This document shows positions 17,357 through 25,442 of a stretch of DNA of 41,155 bases, piece after piece. The notes beneath the pieces are model-generated. The model was not told the DNA's origin, made no database searches, and saw only the letters and a program-made list of their open reading frames with translations. The stretch comes from an uncultured Porphyromonadaceae bacterium (GTDB taxonomy: Bacteria; Bacteroidota; Bacteroidia; Bacteroidales; Muribaculaceae): positions 1 through 41,155 of the forward strand of contig CAJKRG010000022.1 in the NCBI GenBank assembly GCA_905202215.1. The letters are read 5' to 3'. The stretch's first letter is position 1; each line of letters begins with the position of its first letter. The position numbers were made by a program, and so were the translations under genes.

Positions 17357-19162
17357 TCAGAGTCCGGTAACCGGTATCCACTGCAGCAGACTCTTGACCG
17401 TTGTTGGCGCTACGGCGTCTTCCCCGCCCTCTGCGTCAAACAGCACAAGGTTGACAAGCAGACGGCCGTTCTCGATCTTGAGTTCGCTTCTCGGCACGGC
17501 TACTTCGGCAAGATAGCCGTTGTCGGTGTCACTGTTGTCGGCGATTGTGCCGTCATAAGCTGTTCTCACATCGACGGTCATGGCATGTTCCTGCCAGCCG
17601 CCGGCATACAGATCGGTGCTTTTCAGCCCGTAAGGCGCCACCTTTATACGACGTGCATCCGACGTGATCTTTCCTGTCGGGGTCTCCGGCGACAGAAGTA
17701 TGTTCACATAGTCATCGCCGGATATATTCTCGTCGCGGACTTCAACGAGGAAGTAAATGTTGTCCTTGTCGGCCGAACAGCGCAGAGTGGCCTGCGCCTG
17801 GCATTTCGAACCGGCAAAAATAGCCTCGTCGCTGTCGGTCCAGTCGGTATTGTTGCCGTCTATCACGGGTGTGCGACCCGTCGCGGCGATGGCATGGTTG
17901 AGAAAATAACGGGCAATACCGATTTCACCCTTGCCTGAACCGCGCGGATGGGCAGCAAGTATGGAGTGAGGCGTTTCGAGATAGTTGGCGCCCCAGCTGC
18001 CCTTATACGACACGAGATAGGAGAATTCCTCGCCGAAAGAGCGGGCATCGGGAGCGCCTATCCGGCCTTTTCCTCCTTTGTTACCGTAATAAAGTATAAC
18101 CTCGCCCGACGGAGCCTGCACTACCCACGGTGCCGCTCCTGTCCACACATTGATATCGCGGTCGGCCGGCCCTTCCTCCTCGGCACCCGTGATACGGGCG
18201 AAGCCTTCTGCTCCGGCATATCCGAGAGCGATGTTGAACTGCTGCGACTCGCCCGGATGAGCCATCGATTCGGTGACGGCGAAAAGATTGCCGCTTTCGT
18301 TAAGCTCTATCACACATGGCATCTGATCGGTCCAGCGCAGGGCACCGTTGGTCGGATCAAACCATTTATGACGCAGCACCGTATATGCCGCTTCGCCGAA
18401 ATCAGGCTTCCATGTATGTCCGTTGTCATCGCTCCAGAGCATTGCGGTACCAGAATGGCTGCTGGCTATCTCAGGACGGCTCTGCGAGAAATAGATCTCT
18501 ATGCGGCCGCTGCTGCGCAGGGTGAACGACGGTTCCCAGTTCGTGCCGCGGTATATGAGAGTCTCCTCGCTCCATGTACGCCCGTTGTCGGTGCTGCGCC
18601 GCAGTGATATGCCGTTGTCGGTCGGAGTGCGGGCATAGCCCTTGTTGGCACGGTAGGAGGTCGCGGTGAGAATATCACCGTTCGGCAGCACGATGGCATC
18701 GGTTGTCGTGTAGCGGCGCTCGTCGGCGCTCCCGAGAGCATTGGTTATCGGGAAACGCTGATGCAGGAACTGTGCCGGCTGCCAGTTTACGAGGTCATCG
18801 CTCGTCGTGTATTTCGTATCGGCGGCCTGGGCGCCGAGCTGGAAAAACAGTATATAGCGTCCGTCGGCCATCTGTTTCAGTCGCGGATAGTATGCCGATG
18901 TACCCCCGAGTATGCCCTCGGGAACACAGACTTCACTGCGGGCATCGAGCATAAGACTCGAATGCTCCCATTCGGCCGCATGAGAGTTCACGGCTCCTTT
19001 TGCCTTGTTGAGAGCGCCCATAGGAGTCAGATTCAATACCGTGGATTCGCCCGGATTCAACGACGGATCAATAGGTTCTCCTTCGTCGGAACAGGCACCG
19101 CCTACGGCACACAGCGCCAATGCGAGCGCCAGCGACAAAGACTTGTTTTTCATGCTTGTCAT
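17357..19162 (-). CDS. Lipoprotein beta-propeller glycosidase (sialidase superfamily) with CBM9-like domain
   Basis: A 601-residue lipoprotein with an SPII signal; Cys24 is the likely lipidation site. Residues of about 60-420 form a propeller with Asp-boxes RRSTDNGRTW and LWSDDNGHTW. The sialidase FRIP motif is absent; at that place stands YPRLKQMADGR, and a WEPSF motif occurs further on. Both patterns recur in the second propeller protein of this locus. This suggests a non-sialidase member of the fold, GH93 exo-arabinanase being one candidate. The C-terminus (from about 425, PVIDGNNTDW) is CBM9-like. The ATG overlaps the stop of the epimerase gene (ATGA), so they are translationally coupled; ATG 19153 is an alternative start. 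Confidence 0.75.
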   Translation of the reverse strand: MTSMKNKSLSLALALALCAVGGACSDEGEPIDPSLNPGESTVLNLTPMGALNKAKGAVNSHAAEWEHSSLMLDARSEVCVPEGILGGTSAYYPRLKQMADGRYILFFQLGAQAADTKYTTSDDLVNWQPAQFLHQRFPITNALGSADERRYTTTDAIVLPNGDILTATSYRANKGYARTPTDNGISLRRSTDNGRTWSEETLIYRGTNWEPSFTLRSSGRIEIYFSQSRPEIASSHSGTAMLWSDDNGHTWKPDFGEAAYTVLRHKWFDPTNGALRWTDQMPCVIELNESGNLFAVTESMAHPGESQQFNIALGYAGAEGFARITGAEEEGPADRDINVWTGAAPWVVQAPSGEVILYYGNKGGKGRIGAPDARSFGEEFSYLVSYKGSWGANYLETPHSILAAHPRGSGKGEIGIARYFLNHAIAATGRTPVIDGNNTDWTDSDEAIFAGSKCQAQATLRCSADKDNIYFLVEVRDENISGDDYVNILLSPETPTGKITSDARRIKVAPYGLKSTDLYAGGWQEHAMTVDVRTAYDGTIADNSDTDNGYLAEVAVPRSELKIENGRLLVNLVLFDAEGGEDAVAPTTVKSLLQWIPVTGL

Positions 19163-20298
19163 TTATTATAGAAATGGAAATCGGTTCGTGAATGATATTT
19201 TTCGCCCGGGCGAAGGACGGTGGAAGGGAATTTCGGATTGTTCGGCGAATCGGGAAAATGCAGCGTCTCGAGAAGCATGCCTCCGAATTTCTGCACCGGT
19301 CGGCCGCCCTTGCCGACCACACTGTCGTTGAACAGACGGCCCGTATACGTCAGCAATCCGGGTTCGGTGGTCGACAGTTCTATTCCTATGCCCGTTTCGG
19401 GCTGATAGAGATCGGCCACGCGCCGCAGAGTGCCGTCATAATCGCGGAGCACCCACGTAGTCGAGAAACCGCGCATCGTGTTGATGGCTTCGCTCGGAGT
19501 GTCTATCGCATGGTCGACCCGTGCTGGCTCGCGCATGTCGAAAGGAGTGCCTTCGACCGGCTCTTTAAGACCTATCGGAGTAAACCACGGCGTATTGGGC
19601 AGATACCAGTCGGCATCGACCTGCATTATGTTGTCCATCACATAGCCGGCATTGGCACCGCGGAGATTGAAATATGTGTGGTTCGACATATTCACTATCG
19701 TCGGCTTGTCGGTTGTCGCTTCGTAGACCGCCGACCACTTGCCGTCGTTATCCCACCAGTAGGTGACTGTGCAGTCCAGATTGCCGGGATAGCCCTCTTC
19801 GCCGTCGGGACTCAGGCGATGAAGACGCACTCCGGCGCGGTCACCCTCGCTCACGGCCTCGCCCTGCCACATAACGCGGTCGAAACCCTTCTCGCCACCG
19901 TGTATATGCCCCGGATGACCGGCGAGATTCTCGTTGAGCGACAACTGTACCAGCGAATCGCCCAGCATGAAACTGCCCTCGGCTATGCGGTTGCCGAAAC
20001 GGCCTATGAGCGCACCGAAGAAACGCTCGGAGCCATGCTCGAAATCGTCTATATTGTCGTAGCCAGGCACCACGTCGACAAGATTGCCGTTGCGGTCCGG
20101 CACATGGATACCTACAATGCGGCAGCCATAATCGATAAGCTCGATATATGAGCCGCTGTCGTTAGTTATCCGGTAAAGAGTCACATCCTCGCCCGTCGAC
20201 AGGCGTCCGAAAGGCCGCGTATCGACGCGAGGCGTGGCCGCCGTAGCCGATATGGCGCCCAGAAGAGCGCAGATACCTATTGTCTTATAAAGTTTCAT
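19159..20298 (-). CDS. galM: Secreted aldose 1-epimerase (mutarotase)
   Basis: About 379 residues from the ATG at 20298, which begins a signal peptide (MKLYKTIGICALLGAISATAA). An ATG at 20325 would put nine unrelated residues before it. Family landmarks are present: GRFGNRI, HGGEKGFD, the catalytic-type His in NHTYFNL, and the catalytic Glu region ELSTTEPGLLTYTG. The enzyme interconverts alpha and beta anomers of free sugars such as galactose or arabinose. With a signal peptide it should act in the periplasm on sugars released by the PUL enzymes. A hairpin and a -7 box lie directly upstream, so it may have partly separate expression from the genes before it. Confidence 0.92.
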   Translation of the reverse strand: MKLYKTIGICALLGAISATAATPRVDTRPFGRLSTGEDVTLYRITNDSGSYIELIDYGCRIVGIHVPDRNGNLVDVVPGYDNIDDFEHGSERFFGALIGRFGNRIAEGSFMLGDSLVQLSLNENLAGHPGHIHGGEKGFDRVMWQGEAVSEGDRAGVRLHRLSPDGEEGYPGNLDCTVTYWWDNDGKWSAVYEATTDKPTIVNMSNHTYFNLRGANAGYVMDNIMQVDADWYLPNTPWFTPIGLKEPVEGTPFDMREPARVDHAIDTPSEAINTMRGFSTTWVLRDYDGTLRRVADLYQPETGIGIELSTTEPGLLTYTGRLFNDSVVGKGGRPVQKFGGMLLETLHFPDSPNNPKFPSTVLRPGEKYHSRTDFHFYNK

Positions 20299-20309
20299 AG
20301 TATTAGTAA

Positions 20310-20346
20310 GGGATATTTCCGGCAAAATACTGCCGGAAAATATCCC
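20310..20346 (-). promoter_or_regulatory. Hairpin in the DUF5107-galM gap
   Basis: On the minus strand a 15-bp stem with one bulged T and a 6-nt loop (20310-20324 with 20331-20346). It is 12 nt before the galM ATG. There is no U-run after it. It may be an attenuator, a processing site, or a stabiliser of the upstream mRNA. Confidence 0.55.
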
Positions 20347-20353
20347 AAAGATA
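20346..20353 (-). promoter_or_regulatory. -7 box upstream of galM
   Basis: TATCTTTG on the minus strand fits TAnnTTTG exactly and directly precedes the hairpin. No TTTG is seen 19-21 nt upstream, so it is an incomplete promoter and may be inactive. Confidence 0.3.
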
Positions 20354-20356
20354 GCA

Positions 20357-23300
20357 TTATTCGAGCGATTTAAGCATATTCACGGCCCAGAGATTGTCGC
20401 GTTTGAGCCTGACAGCCTCTGTAAGGTCGGCCCTGGCCACATCCTTGTTCCCGAGACCGATCTCGCCGAGGGCCTTGGTATAGAGGGCCTTGGTATTGAT
20501 GGCCTCGACAGAGTTGCCTGTTGTTCCCTCGGCGCCATAGAAGCTCACATAATCGGTCACGATACCATCGGCTCCCTGACGGCGCAGAGCCTCGTAGAGA
20601 ACCTTGGCCTTGTCGATGTCGCCGAGAGCCTCATGAGCCTTGGCCTGCCAGAAACGGTAGTCGGTCGAGGCCGTATTGACCTCTGTCGCCTTTTTATAGT
20701 ATTTCCGGGCTTTGGCCTTGTTGCCTTTGGCGGCATGTGCCTCGGCAAGATAGCAGTATATCTGGGCATCGCGCGGTGTGCGGGTATCCACGAGGAACAC
20801 CTGGTGGTTCTCGGGATATTCGAACGATTTCTCATAGAGTGCCACACCGTCGTCGAAACGGCCTTTGGCGATCTTGTCGGCACCGGCCATGAGGAGAGCG
20901 TCGACATAGATGTCGTGGAAATTGGCAACGCCTTCACGAGTCGGGAAATAGCAGTTCTCAAGAAGGTCGAGTGTATAGTCATAGTCGCCAGTGAAGATAC
21001 CGGTGATGACCTCGGCGGCAAGAGGATAGTAGCGCTTCACGGCGGTGTCGTGCAGCCCCTTGAGCAGATCGTGACGTACGGCGGGGTCTTCACCCATAGC
21101 CTCGTAGACCTGATCTATTTCCTCGAGGAAAAGAGCCTGCTCGGGAGCAAGATCGATTGCCTTGCGGTAGTTGGCGGCGCTGAGTCTGTAGTCGGGTTTC
21201 TCTCCGACCCAGTATGCCCAGCCGAGATTGCGCCATGCCATCGGGAATGAAGGCTCCATGGCGGTCACACGGTTCCAGTATGCGATGGCCTTATCCTGGT
21301 TCTTGTCATACCACAGATTGCCGAGATAGTAAAGCGGTTTGTAGCTTTCGGGAAAATATTCGGCCGCGGTCTCGAGCACAGGCACTGTCTCAAGTCGGAA
21401 CGGATTGCAATAGTCTGTCGGCATGGCAAGCGCATCGCCGTAGTATTTCCGCGCGCTCTGTGCGTCGCCTCCCTTATGGGCGAGATAAGCCAGCCACATT
21501 TTGACTGTCGGGTAGGCCTTGCGCGAGTCGATGGCGCCGAGAAGGTCGCAGGCGACGTCGGCATAGCCGTTGTGCAGGTATTTCAGGGCAAGCTCGATAT
21601 ATGATTCGGGATTATCGCGCATGAGAGCGTCGAAATCCGACGGTTCGCCGGCGAGTTTCAGTTCACAGGCGGCATAGGCGTCGAGAGGATTGACCGCAAG
21701 CACCTCTTTCGCGGCAGCGACAGCGCCTGATTTGTCGCCTGTCGTGCGCAGCAGGCTTGCCAGCAGGCATTTCGCTTCGAGATTGTTGCCGTTATAGGTT
21801 ATGGCTTCGCCGAGACGCTCCAGTGCCATGCCGGTGTCGCCTATGTGGCTGTATATCCTGGCAAGCTGATAGTTGGCCGGAGAGTTATAAGTATAGTTCC
21901 ACACGGCACGGTAGAGGGTATCGAGAGCGGCATCGATATTGCCCTCTTCCTTCAGGATCAGACCGAGATTGTAGAGAGCCTCCACATCGTCCGGACGCGT
22001 ATAGTCCTTTGTCTGTCGGGCGATGGCACGGCGCAGATACATCTTAGCCTTCTCGTTGTCACCGCGCTGACGGTGCCATACGCCCATCTTGGTGTTGGAA
22101 CGCACATCGGACGGGTCGCGGCGCAGAACCTCGAGGAAATAATCGGTCGGATCGACAAACGGATTATGGAACTGGAGATTGCGCAGTCCGACAAGATAGC
22201 ATTCCTCGTTGTTGGCGATTTCAGCCGGACGCTTGGGCCGGTCTACGATCGCGGGAAGCTCCTTTTCGGAATCAAGCACAACAGGAGTATAGCTCAGCAG
22301 CCGCTTGCCCGAGGCGTCGGTCAGAGAAAGAGTGAAGTCGGTCTTCTCGCTGCCCTTGGGGATATCGACGGTGTGCACGTAGGGCTTCGACGGATCTATG
22401 TCGAGAGTCTTCTCGAACACCGGCTTACCTTTATCGGAGAGGGTAAGCTTCACATTTTCAGCCTTGCCGGTGCTGTTGAGGCCAATCAGCGCTTTGTTTT
22501 TGCCCGGGAAGTCGAGATTGATGGCAAAATCGCGGTCGCCGGTCTTTACACCGCCCATCTCGCGCAGTCCGTAGAAATAATGTGTGAACTTCTTCACCTC
22601 CTGCGGTGCTATCCATGTGTAGTCGGGCTGATTGTCGGAGTAGGCGCCTACCATCAGTTCGATGTAGTGACCCGAATTGTCGGTCAGAATCTTGGTGTCC
22701 CATTTAGAATTTGGTCCCCAGAGCCAGAACTTTCCGCCCTTCACGATATTATGGTTGCCCGTGATCATGGTGCCGGCATGTCGTCCGTGGTCGTACCCGG
22801 CAATGAAATCTTCCTTGCGGTCCCAGGCGAAAATCGAGTTTGACATGAAGTGGTTTTTCCACCATGATGCGTCCACATTGTTCTTGTAGCCCTCGATGCC
22901 GTTGAAAGCCTCGTGTGTCACAGGCCAGTGACAGAAGGTATTCTTGCAGTGGAAGGTGCCGAACTCGGTGCTCTGCGGGAAAATGATCTGATAGTTCTCG
23001 TCGACGAGAGTCGCAATATTGCTCCAGTAGAGCATCGAATTGTCGTCGGCGGTGGAATTGACAAGACGTCCGCTGACCTCGATATACGATCGGTCGGGGT
23101 GCAGGGTGACGCCTATGGCCCAGCTCATGCGGTGACGAAGCTCTGTCTCGCCGACCCATACCGTCTTGCTGCCGTCGGGATTATCTGTTATCTCATAGTC
23201 TACAGGCGCGTGGGAGGTTGCACGGTGATGATGGAACACGTTCCATTCCACGCCGCCCGATATCCATGCACCCGTCATGCCCACATTGGCCGGTTTCACC

Positions 23301-23653
23301 ACATGGTTGTGATATACGATGTCGTAGCCGTTGGTCTTGTCGACGGCATAGAACAGGCGTCCTCCTATTTCGGGAAGAATGCATACCTCCACATAGTCGT
23401 TCTCGAGATAGAGCGCCTTGTATGTGGTCGAATCGCGCTTGGTGGTCATATTGTCGTTGAGCACGTAGGGATACACGCTCCGGCGTGCGCGCTGATACGA
23501 CCAGTCGCGTTCGAAGATCGGCGCTGTTTCCGGTGCATTGAGTGTGTAGGAAGGCAGTGTCAGAGTACCCTCCCATGCCTTGACGCCTTCGGCCGAGGCA
23601 TAGGCCGCACTGCCGGCGAGCAGTGCAGCCGCCAGGAATATCTTGTTATTCAT
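20357..23653 (-). CDS. Secreted DUF5107-TPR protein of the PUL
   Basis: A 1098-residue protein with a signal peptide (about 1-21). Residues of about 25-400 form a DUF5107 domain, related to the galactose-mutarotase fold; it has a conserved-looking run GGRLFYAVDKTNG.. and many Trp/His residues (GGVEWNVFHHH). From about residue 480 to the end there are some ten or more tetratricopeptide-like repeats (for example ALYNLGLILKEEGNIDAALD). The biochemical role is not established to my knowledge. The fold and the position between SusD and a mutarotase suggest a carbohydrate-active or sugar-binding enzyme, with the repeats serving as a scaffold. It starts 27 nt after the SusD stop. Confidence 0.85.
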   Translation of the reverse strand: MNNKIFLAAALLAGSAAYASAEGVKAWEGTLTLPSYTLNAPETAPIFERDWSYQRARRSVYPYVLNDNMTTKRDSTTYKALYLENDYVEVCILPEIGGRLFYAVDKTNGYDIVYHNHVVKPANVGMTGAWISGGVEWNVFHHHRATSHAPVDYEITDNPDGSKTVWVGETELRHRMSWAIGVTLHPDRSYIEVSGRLVNSTADDNSMLYWSNIATLVDENYQIIFPQSTEFGTFHCKNTFCHWPVTHEAFNGIEGYKNNVDASWWKNHFMSNSIFAWDRKEDFIAGYDHGRHAGTMITGNHNIVKGGKFWLWGPNSKWDTKILTDNSGHYIELMVGAYSDNQPDYTWIAPQEVKKFTHYFYGLREMGGVKTGDRDFAINLDFPGKNKALIGLNSTGKAENVKLTLSDKGKPVFEKTLDIDPSKPYVHTVDIPKGSEKTDFTLSLTDASGKRLLSYTPVVLDSEKELPAIVDRPKRPAEIANNEECYLVGLRNLQFHNPFVDPTDYFLEVLRRDPSDVRSNTKMGVWHRQRGDNEKAKMYLRRAIARQTKDYTRPDDVEALYNLGLILKEEGNIDAALDTLYRAVWNYTYNSPANYQLARIYSHIGDTGMALERLGEAITYNGNNLEAKCLLASLLRTTGDKSGAVAAAKEVLAVNPLDAYAACELKLAGEPSDFDALMRDNPESYIELALKYLHNGYADVACDLLGAIDSRKAYPTVKMWLAYLAHKGGDAQSARKYYGDALAMPTDYCNPFRLETVPVLETAAEYFPESYKPLYYLGNLWYDKNQDKAIAYWNRVTAMEPSFPMAWRNLGWAYWVGEKPDYRLSAANYRKAIDLAPEQALFLEEIDQVYEAMGEDPAVRHDLLKGLHDTAVKRYYPLAAEVITGIFTGDYDYTLDLLENCYFPTREGVANFHDIYVDALLMAGADKIAKGRFDDGVALYEKSFEYPENHQVFLVDTRTPRDAQIYCYLAEAHAAKGNKAKARKYYKKATEVNTASTDYRFWQAKAHEALGDIDKAKVLYEALRRQGADGIVTDYVSFYGAEGTTGNSVEAINTKALYTKALGEIGLGNKDVARADLTEAVRLKRDNLWAVNMLKSLE

Positions 23654-23680
23654 CTGTTATAGTGTTTACTTAGAGATTGT

Positions 23681-25438
23681 TTAATACCAACCCGGATTCT
23701 GGGTCAAATTACTGTTTCGTTCCACTTCGTCGCGGGGAATAGGCCATACATCGTAGCCGTTTCCTCCCCATCCGTAGGCAAGGATAATCTCGCCCCAGAT
23801 CTCTTTGCAGCCGTTTCCGTTGCCGAACTTGCGGTCTTTCCAGGTACCCCAGCGGAGTTCGTCCCAAAGCACCACTTCCTCACAGGCAAGTTCCCATAGA
23901 TGTTCGTCGCGGATACGCTTGCGCAAATCGTCCTGACCGCTCACGGCCACCGCACTGTTGCCCGGCTGATTGAGAGGGGCCACTCCGGCACGCTCGCGCA
24001 CTTGATTTACAAAAGCGACGGCCTCCGTGGTGCGGCCCTGTTCGTTGACGCACTCCGCAAGAGCAAGCAGAGCGCCCGCATAGCGGAACACAGGCACGTC
24101 GACAGGATTCTGGAGCACATTCTTATATTGGGTGCCTACGGTCACGAATTTTCTGATATTGTACTGGAAATTCTGTGTCTGTGTCGTCTTTATGTCGTTT
24201 TCCGAGGTCTCGTTGCGGAAGGGGAAACGGGGCGAATAGTTTGCCGCCGCGCCGCTCCAGCCGCCGACATACACCGAATAGGGCGTGATGACCGTTGCTG
24301 CCAGACGCGGATCGCGCCCTTCATACGCTTTTTTGATACGTGACTCGTTTCCGCTCTCGAGATACTGGTTCATATCGGCTCCATAGCTGCTCATGGTAGC
24401 CCGTTCGGCGGCTGTCATATTATCGCGTAGAAAGAATACGCTGCGCGCGCGGGGCGACATGTCACCGTAGCCTTCGATCACATCGTTCCAGTCGAACGGA
24501 CGTCCGTCGGCCCACTGGTAGGAGTCGACGAAGTCGGGAGCCATATAAAGAGCGTTGTCGCCGTATCCCGCCGTGCAGCGGTTGCCGTAAGTGCGGCTGA
24601 ACACATTGCCCTGTCCGGCCTGATCGACCATCGGGATTGAGAATATCATCTCGTCGCATCGCTCGTTGGCCTCGGTGAAAAGCTGCGCATAGCCACCCTT
24701 GAAAAGACTGTAGCCGCACTCCCCTACTTTCAGCAGATCGGCCTCGGCTTCGGCCCATTTCTGCTGCCACATGCGCACCTTGGCGCGCAGATAGTAGCAT
24801 GCACCCTTGGCTATGCGGCCATAGTCGGAACTCGAGCCAGCTATACGATCGGGAAGCGAGGGCGTATTGATGGCGTCGGTCAGATCGGCCACACACTGCT
24901 CCCACACCTCGTCGACGGTCGAGCGCGGACGGGTATATTCGGCATCCGAAAGATTTTCAAGATAGATCGGCACACCCCTGAAGGCACAGTTGAGAAGATA
25001 GTACTCGTATGCACGTATGAACTTGCACTCGGCTATACGGCGCGCCTTCAGCGCATCGTCCATGCCTGGAGTGGCCGAGATGTTGTTTATCACGTCGTTG
25101 GCGCGGTTCACGCCCTCATAGAGCCGTTTCCACCGGTTGGAGAAAAGCGAGGTATTGCTCTGGGCGAGCCCGCGCAGATACATATAGGTCGTGTTGAGCT
25201 GCAATGTGGCCGGTTCCAGCACCGACGACAGGCCGTCCCAGTTGCAATAGGAGGCGCTCACATAGTCGGCGGTCAGATTGCTGTAGCAACCCGTGACGAC
25301 AGACTCGGCCAGATCAGCGGTGGCGAAGACTGTGCTGCTGCTTATTTCGTCGTAGGGCGCACGGTCGAGGAAATCGTTACACCCGGTCAAAACCGACGCG
25401 GCGAGCACGGTTCCGAAAATTATATGCAGTTTTTTCAT
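23681..25438 (-). CDS. SusD/RagB-family nutrient-binding lipoprotein
   Basis: About 585 residues from the ATG at 25438. The signal peptide MKKLHIIFGTVLAASVLTG leads to Cys20, the lipidation site, and then N-D-F-L-D-R-A-P, typical of SusD proteins. The body has the alpha-helical TPR-like pattern and the C-terminal LWELACEE..LWDELRWG and WPIPRDEVERN..LTQNPGW signatures. It is the surface lid that captures oligosaccharides for the SusC pore. The frame extends upstream to 25507 but that part overlaps susC and lacks a signal, so 25438 is preferred. It begins 4 nt after the SusC stop. Confidence 0.95.
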   Translation of the reverse strand: MKKLHIIFGTVLAASVLTGCNDFLDRAPYDEISSSTVFATADLAESVVTGCYSNLTADYVSASYCNWDGLSSVLEPATLQLNTTYMYLRGLAQSNTSLFSNRWKRLYEGVNRANDVINNISATPGMDDALKARRIAECKFIRAYEYYLLNCAFRGVPIYLENLSDAEYTRPRSTVDEVWEQCVADLTDAINTPSLPDRIAGSSSDYGRIAKGACYYLRAKVRMWQQKWAEAEADLLKVGECGYSLFKGGYAQLFTEANERCDEMIFSIPMVDQAGQGNVFSRTYGNRCTAGYGDNALYMAPDFVDSYQWADGRPFDWNDVIEGYGDMSPRARSVFFLRDNMTAAERATMSSYGADMNQYLESGNESRIKKAYEGRDPRLAATVITPYSVYVGGWSGAAANYSPRFPFRNETSENDIKTTQTQNFQYNIRKFVTVGTQYKNVLQNPVDVPVFRYAGALLALAECVNEQGRTTEAVAFVNQVRERAGVAPLNQPGNSAVAVSGQDDLRKRIRDEHLWELACEEVVLWDELRWGTWKDRKFGNGNGCKEIWGEIILAYGWGGNGYDVWPIPRDEVERNSNLTQNPGWY

Positions 25439-25442
25439 AATC

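Noticed and set aside
19192..20151. 319-residue open frame antisense to the mutarotase gene
   Set aside because: The minus strand encodes a clear aldose 1-epimerase; the plus reading has no domain.
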